Source: Vulcanimicrobiota bacterium (GTDB lineage: Bacteria > Vulcanimicrobiota > Vulcanimicrobiia > Vulcanimicrobiales > Vulcanimicrobiaceae). From it: 12,621 bases of DNA. How positions within the stretch are numbered: the first letter of the stretch is position 1; each line of letters opens with the position of its first letter. A program made the translations under genes and the position numbers. Below, piece by piece: positions 9,218 through 12,621 of this stretch. Below the pieces are notes generated by a model that saw nothing but the letters and a program-made list of their open reading frames with translations, had not been told where the DNA came from and did not search any database. Location of the stretch: positions 1 to 12,621 of the forward strand of contig JAFAQW010000064.1 in NCBI GenBank assembly GCA_019245995.1. Direction: 5' to 3'.

Positions 9218-11645
9218 GCAGCGTAAAGATGAATCGTACCGAGGCCGGCTGCACGAACAACGCGTCGGTCGGGAGGTTCGCCAGGTATTGCGTGTCGTGC
9301 GGACCGGCATAGAGGCCGGGATAGGGAACGCCGGCCTGATAGCGCGTGAACGGCCCGGAGACGGCGTTGAAGATGTTCGTCGCGGCCAACGTGAAGTCGA
9401 GGCGGCCGAAGTCCTTGCCGATTGCGGCGTCGACCAGCGTGTACGGCGGTTGAGCCAGCGTATTGTTCTTGCCGGCAAACGTGAAGGCCGTGGAGGCGCG
9501 CCAACCGCGTTGCGCCCACGTGAAGACGGCGGAGGCCTGCTGTTGCGGTACCCCGAGAAACTGCTGACCGTCCACGAGCGTTCCACCCGACGTGGGATTG
9601 GAAACGAACGGGCCAAGGGCGTACGGGTACGCGACGTTGAGACCATAGGTCAGCGTCGCCATAAGGTTGAGCCGCGCGAATCGTTGCTTGTAGCGCACCT
9701 CCGCGCCTTCGTAGACGGCGTTGCCGATGTTGATCGGAATCTCATAGGCGAATCCGGGCGCCGTCCCGCAAAAGCTGCGGCTGCCGCCGCCGGGATAGTA
9801 GTTTTCGATGGTGTCGCGCAAGTTCGAGCGATAGAGCGAGACGTCCAGGTTCGACGAGTTCGAGAATAGGTGCGAAAAGCCGAGCTCATACTCGGTCGCA
9901 TGCTCGGGGCGCTCGTTGGGGTCGCCGTTGGGCACCACGCAGTTCGAATCGACCGGCCCGAGCGCCGGATTCGGCTGCAGTTTCCCGTCCACCACAATCG
10001 GAGGAAAGAAGTAACGCTCCGCTAGCAGCGGCGCGCGAAAACCGGTTCCGGCCGAGAAGCGCACGACGCTCGACGCGCCGATATCCTGGCTCACGCCCAG
10101 ACGCCAATTCAGCGTCGTTCCGAACGTTGAATAGGACGCGTCGTAAATCCCCGCGGAGGCACGAAAGTGCGCGCCGATCTGCTGCGAGCCGCGCACGAAA
10201 TAGGAGTTGATGCTCTGGGCCAGCGTCTGCGGAATGCCGAGGCCTGAAAGGGTCTCCTGGCGCGCGTAGCCGCCCAACTCCCATTCGCTCGTTTCAAACG
10301 TGCGTCCCCACGACGTAGCTTCGTTGTATCTCCGGTCGAGATGCGAAACGTCGTATGGCGATACGGCGCCTCCCTGAAAATCGACGTTGTTGTCGCTTGC
10401 GAAGAGATCGGCTAAAAGGGTCCCCGCGCCCAACGGCGTTCGGGAATATGCATCGTACGCACGAATGCTCTGAGCGAAGTTTGCGCTTCCCGGGCCGACG
10501 TGCTCTTCGAAGACCGGGTTCGCGACGGTATTGCTCTCCGACGAACCAGTCGGCGTGAAGCCACAAGCAGGTCCGGGACCGCGCAAGACGCAGGTCGGGT
10601 TTCCGGCGATTCCGTTCAGCGCACTCGACTCGTCGCGATTGTCGCCTAGGGTAAAAATTCGAAGGCCCGCGTCGGAGCGCTGCGAAAAATTGTAATCGAG
10701 GTTCAGCAGGCCAAGGCGAGCGGCGATCGTCGAACCGAGGTGCGTGTACGCCGGACAGTTCGGTATCTTGCTTTTTGTCGCAGGGCCGCAATAAATCGGG
10801 AGATCGTTCGCGGGGACCACGTACGCGTACTGATCGACTTGCCCGGCCTGTTGATAATCGCTTCCGGCAAAAGCGTAGCCGAGCTTACCGATCGTGCCGG
10901 TCGCGTTCAACCAACTCTGGGTGGTTCCGTAGGAGCCCACCGAGCTCGAAAGATTGAGATGTTCCTGTTGCGTGGGCCGCAGCGAGACGAAGTTGACTGC
11001 TCCGCCGAACGTATTGCTCCCCTCTAAGTCGGTCGGACCGAGTCCCTCCGTTACGTTGATGCTGTTGAATGCCGGAACGGCAAACTGCGACAGATCGATA
11101 TCGCCCGTGTTACCGTCGTTGAGTTGCTGTCCGTCCAGCGTGATCATGGCCTCCGACGGATCGGGGCCGCGCAGCGACACGACGGCGGGAGCCGTCGGCG
11201 CGCCCGCGTCGGGATGTTGTATGACCGCCGATGGAACTTCTTGCAACGCTTCGATCGCGCGAGAATATCCCAGCGCGTCCATTTGGGCGCGCGACACGTC
11301 GGTTTCTGGAATGGCGTTACGATCGAGCGTGAAGCCGCCGTTGACGCTCACCTGGCCGATCGTGCGCAAGCGCGGCGAGTCGGTCGGCTCCAGCACGATG
11401 TCCACGCGAGAGTCGGCGGCGACGTCTCCGGTATTGACGGTGACCGTCGCGTATCCCGGCGCCACGACCGTGAGATCGTATCGTCCGGGAGGCGCTTGCA
11501 GGGCGAAGTTGCCCTTCTCGTCGCTCGCGGTGTCAACGCTCACCGCGCCGCGCACGCGCACCGTCGCGTGTGCGACGGGAGCGCCGGACGCCGCGTGAAC
11601 CGTTCCGCCGATGAGACAGCAAGCGGCGATAAGCGCGGAGAACAC
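9210..11645 (-). CDS. TonB-dependent outer-membrane receptor with carboxypeptidase-regulatory-like domain
   Basis: 811 residues. A hydrophobic signal segment (2-18, cleavage likely after VHA at 18) leads into a carboxypeptidase-regulatory-like beta-sandwich (about 19-88). A possible TonB-contact stretch follows (RTIGQVSV, 94-101), then the plug (about 105-225) with VSLRGPDPSEAMITLDGQQ and EGLGPTDLEGSNTFGGAVNF, and a 22-strand-type barrel rich in aromatic turns to the end. Such receptors import chelated iron, cobalamin, glycans or other large solutes using the proton-motive force; the ligand cannot be read here. Oddities: the GTG start gives a signal peptide with no positive n-region, the best SD-like GGGGAG touches the start codon, and the protein ends RFIFTLHE without the usual terminal aromatic. 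The MDR oxidoreductase follows with overlap. Confidence 0.92.
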   Translation of the reverse strand: MFSALIAACCLIGGTVHAASGAPVAHATVRVRGAVSVDTASDEKGNFALQAPPGRYDLTVVAPGYATVTVNTGDVAADSRVDIVLEPTDSPRLRTIGQVSVNGGFTLDRNAIPETDVSRAQMDALGYSRAIEALQEVPSAVIQHPDAGAPTAPAVVSLRGPDPSEAMITLDGQQLNDGNTGDIDLSQFAVPAFNSINVTEGLGPTDLEGSNTFGGAVNFVSLRPTQQEHLNLSSSVGSYGTTQSWLNATGTIGKLGYAFAGSDYQQAGQVDQYAYVVPANDLPIYCGPATKSKIPNCPAYTHLGSTIAARLGLLNLDYNFSQRSDAGLRIFTLGDNRDESSALNGIAGNPTCVLRGPGPACGFTPTGSSESNTVANPVFEEHVGPGSANFAQSIRAYDAYSRTPLGAGTLLADLFASDNNVDFQGGAVSPYDVSHLDRRYNEATSWGRTFETSEWELGGYARQETLSGLGIPQTLAQSINSYFVRGSQQIGAHFRASAGIYDASYSTFGTTLNWRLGVSQDIGASSVVRFSAGTGFRAPLLAERYFFPPIVVDGKLQPNPALGPVDSNCVVPNGDPNERPEHATEYELGFSHLFSNSSNLDVSLYRSNLRDTIENYYPGGGSRSFCGTAPGFAYEIPINIGNAVYEGAEVRYKQRFARLNLMATLTYGLNVAYPYALGPFVSNPTSGGTLVDGQQFLGVPQQQASAVFTWAQRGWRASTAFTFAGKNNTLAQPPYTLVDAAIGKDFGRLDFTLAATNIFNAVSGPFTRYQAGVPYPGLYAGPHDTQYLANLPTDALFVQPASVRFIFTLHE

Positions 11646-11654
11646 TCCCCGAAC

Positions 11655-11669
11655 GTTCGCTGCGCAAAC
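11655..11669. promoter_or_regulatory. Inverted repeat in the divergent receptor / bolA-operon spacer
   Basis: The 66-base spacer between the receptor start (11645) and the plus-strand ORF at 11712 holds GTTCGC-TGC-GCAAAC, an interrupted palindrome with five of six arm bases matching. It partly overlaps the perfect ten-base palindrome CGAACGTTCG at 11650-11659. It could be an operator shared by the divergent operons. No clear -10/-35 pair is visible and no known regulator motif is matched. Confidence 0.22.
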
Positions 11670-11711
11670 TCCGCCAGGCCTTCCGACGACGTTCGACGTA
11701 CACGCAACCAG

Positions 11712-11969
11712 ATGGAAAACCGAGCAAGGAGCCTGCGCGCATTTCTTCGCGGCGTTGCGCGCTTACAGCGCAGCTTCACGATCGAAGCGGGGCCGGTGCG
11801 TGCGACGGGGATCCCCGCGATTCTCATCGGCGTGACCGGCGTAGTTTTGGCGGGCGGCGTGGCGGCAGCGCTCTCCAAAGGAGTCATGCGCCTTCCCGAA
11901 GCGCTCGGCGAGGCGCGCGGCTTAGCGGAGGCGGTAACGGGCGGCGGCTCGCCACGGTTGCCGTCGTGA
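11712..11969 (+). CDS. Small single-span membrane protein of unknown family
   Basis: 85 residues, not recognised. The N-terminus (1-32) is basic and amphipathic, with seven Arg in the first 20 residues. One clear membrane helix follows at about 34-55 (IPAILIGVTGVVLAGGVAA), then a tail rich in Ala, Gly and Glu. By the positive-inside rule the N-terminus would be cytosolic. Its stop overlaps the bolA start as GTGA, the coupling used elsewhere in this window, which is the main evidence that it is a real gene. There is no Shine-Dalgarno before its ATG. It heads the bolA-glutaredoxin-sulfurtransferase operon and diverges from the TonB-dependent receptor. A membrane anchor or adaptor for the iron-sulfur proteins downstream is speculation. 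Confidence 0.55.
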   Translation: MENRARSLRAFLRGVARLQRSFTIEAGPVRATGIPAILIGVTGVVLAGGVAAALSKGVMRLPEALGEARGLAEAVTGGGSPRLPS

Positions 11970-12220
11970 TCGAAAACGACGCGCTGGAAGCGCTCATTCG
12001 CAACAAGCTGCCGGACGCCGACGTCCGCATCGTAGATCGGACGGGCACGATGGACCATTTCAACCTCACCATACGCTCGAGCGCCTTCAGCGGAAAGACG
12101 CTGCTCGAACAGCATCGTGCCGTGTACGATGCGCTAGGTAACGCGCTTCGCGACGGCCGGGTGCACGCCGTCGAACTCAAAACGATCACCACGGAGAACG
12201 AACAATGCCCGACAGTTTGA
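11966..12220 (+). CDS. bolA: BolA-family protein
   Basis: 84 residues, a compact BolA/IbaG domain. Conserved features are D30-H31-F32 before the central strand, F41-S-G-K44, Q49-H50-R51 in the helix and V66-H67-A68-V-E-L, where H67 is the invariant BolA histidine that binds a shared [2Fe-2S] cluster with monothiol glutaredoxins. The loop between strands (VDRTGTMDHF) is short and has neither the extra Cys of the BolA-C type nor the extra His of the long-loop type, closer to IbaG-like or cyanobacterial forms. The GTG start overlaps the stop of the small membrane protein (GTGA), and the gene overlaps the glutaredoxin by 16 bases. The adjacency is strong support for a BolA-glutaredoxin complex in iron-sulfur trafficking or iron sensing. 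Confidence 0.9.
   Translation: MIENDALEALIRNKLPDADVRIVDRTGTMDHFNLTIRSSAFSGKTLLEQHRAVYDALGNALRDGRVHAVELKTITTENEQCPTV
12193..12196 (+). promoter_or_regulatory. Shine-Dalgarno site of the glutaredoxin gene
   Basis: GGAG inside the end of bolA, eight bases before the ATG at 12205. It fixes the glutaredoxin start and shows that this gene, unlike most here, has its own strong ribosome-binding site. Confidence 0.6.
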
Positions 12221-12564
12221 ACGACGAGATCCAGCGCGAAGTTACTGAGCATAAGATCCTCGTCTACGGCAAAGGCACGAAAGACGCGCCACGCTGCGGC
12301 TTCACGCTCGAGACGATCGAATTCTTCGATCGCTTCGGTTATCCGTTCGAGGTGATCGACGTGCTGGAGAATCAGCCGAAGCGCGACGTGCTCAGCGAAA
12401 TGACGAAGTGGCCGACGCTGCCGAAGGTCTTCATCAACGGAGCCTTTTACGGCGACACCGACATTTTGGGGCCTATGGCCGAAAGCGGGGAGCTGCAGAA
12501 GACGCTGCAGGCTACGTTCGGCGGAGAAGTCGCGGCCGCAAAGCAAACCATCAACCTTCGCTAG
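12205..12564 (+). CDS. grxD: Monothiol glutaredoxin (Grx4/GrxD type, CGFT variant)
   Basis: 119 residues, the single-domain Grx4 length. The thioredoxin-like fold shows LVYGKGTKDAPRCGF at 19-33, with Lys23 (glutathione contact) and the active-site C31, then W69-P70-T71-L-P73 (cis-Pro) and G83-D-T-D86-I before the last helix. Monothiol glutaredoxins carry a glutathione-bound [2Fe-2S] cluster to acceptors and act with BolA. Two usual motifs are changed: CGFS is CGFT (T34), and the GG-S/C-D-I glutathione motif is GDTDI. The key Cys, Lys and cis-Pro remain, so cluster binding is still likely. The ATG at 12205 is set by GGAG eight bases upstream; the stop overlaps the next GTG. Confidence 0.9.
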   Translation: MPDSLNDEIQREVTEHKILVYGKGTKDAPRCGFTLETIEFFDRFGYPFEVIDVLENQPKRDVLSEMTKWPTLPKVFINGAFYGDTDILGPMAESGELQKTLQATFGGEVAAAKQTINLR

Positions 12565-12621
12565 TGCCGTTTACGACGATCGTCTCCGCGCAGGCATTGC
12601 GCGAGAGGCTGGGCGATGCCG
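12564..12621 (+). CDS. Start of a probable rhodanese-like sulfurtransferase (partial)
   Basis: Only the first 19 codons are present. GTG at 12564 shares a base with the glutaredoxin stop (TAGTG), and the frame stays open to the window end. The visible peptide, VSAQALRERLGDA preceded by PFTTI, resembles the opening of thiosulfate/3-mercaptopyruvate sulfurtransferases (V-S-x2-W/A-L-x3-L-x-D). That would fit a sulfur-handling role next to BolA and glutaredoxin. The catalytic Cys lies beyond the window, so the call rests on a short match and context. Confidence 0.5.
   Translation, partial: MPFTTIVSAQALRERLGDA

Noticed and set aside
11650..11659. CGAACGTTCG as a LexA/SOS box
   Set aside because: Known LexA boxes need a spacer between GAAC and GTTC (N4) or a GTTC-N7-GTTC direct repeat; neither is present.
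11540..12115. Minus-strand open frame of 191 codons across the bolA region
   Set aside because: Antisense to bolA and the small membrane gene, no recognisable domain, Arg/Ala-rich shadow composition.

Overview
The window is GC-rich bacterial DNA with very tight gene packing. There are frequent GTG starts, start/stop overlaps (GTGA three times, TGATG, TAGTG) and few clear Shine-Dalgarno motifs. A TonB-dependent outer-membrane receptor indicates a diderm. The receptor architecture (carboxypeptidase-regulatory-like domain, then plug and barrel) and the SD-poor, high-GC style would fit a lineage such as Candidatus Eremiobacterota. That placement is an impression, not something the bases prove.

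Layout. (1) Bases 4839 down to 1, minus strand: a four-gene overlapping operon. Its order is a TVP38/TMEM64 (VTT) membrane protein, ribonuclease D, aconitase A and a TMEM175-type channel protein that runs off the window. (2) Bases 4843-5232, plus strand: a small VKOR-like membrane protein whose ATG lies only 3 bases from the divergent VTT ATG. (3) Bases 5233-5389: the only sizeable non-coding stretch. It has a good sigma70-like promoter, mutually exclusive or pseudoknot-forming stems and the rpiB terminator, and is a candidate small RNA or structured leader. (4) Bases 5824-5390, minus: an RpiB/LacAB-family isomerase. (5) Bases 5867-8198, plus: a coupled three-gene operon of NUDT19-like Nudix hydrolase, LACTB2-like metallo-beta-lactamase-fold hydrolase and a cysteine-rich lipoprotein with a 3D/double-psi-barrel-like region. 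(6) Bases 11645-8195, minus: a TonB-dependent receptor followed by an overlapping zinc-less MDR oxidoreductase, which converges on the lipoprotein with overlapping stop codons. (7) Bases 11712-12621, plus: an unknown 85-residue single-span membrane protein, BolA, a monothiol glutaredoxin and the start of a rhodanese-like sulfurtransferase.

How they may work together. BolA plus monothiol glutaredoxin is a known iron-sulfur cluster trafficking pair. Here they share a coupled operon with a sulfurtransferase and a new small membrane protein, divergent from an outer-membrane uptake receptor, which suggests an iron/sulfur homeostasis neighbourhood. Aconitase in the first operon is itself a [4Fe-4S] enzyme. 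The Nudix/MBL pair looks like a nucleotide- or acyl-CoA-type hydrolysis module.

No tRNA, rRNA, CRISPR array, insertion sequence or prophage signal was seen. The most interesting items are the intergenic structured RNA candidate, the VKOR relative without loop cysteines, the CGFT (not CGFS) glutaredoxin, the RpiB relative lacking canonical sugar-phosphate residues, and the two unknown genes tied by overlaps to recognised operons.
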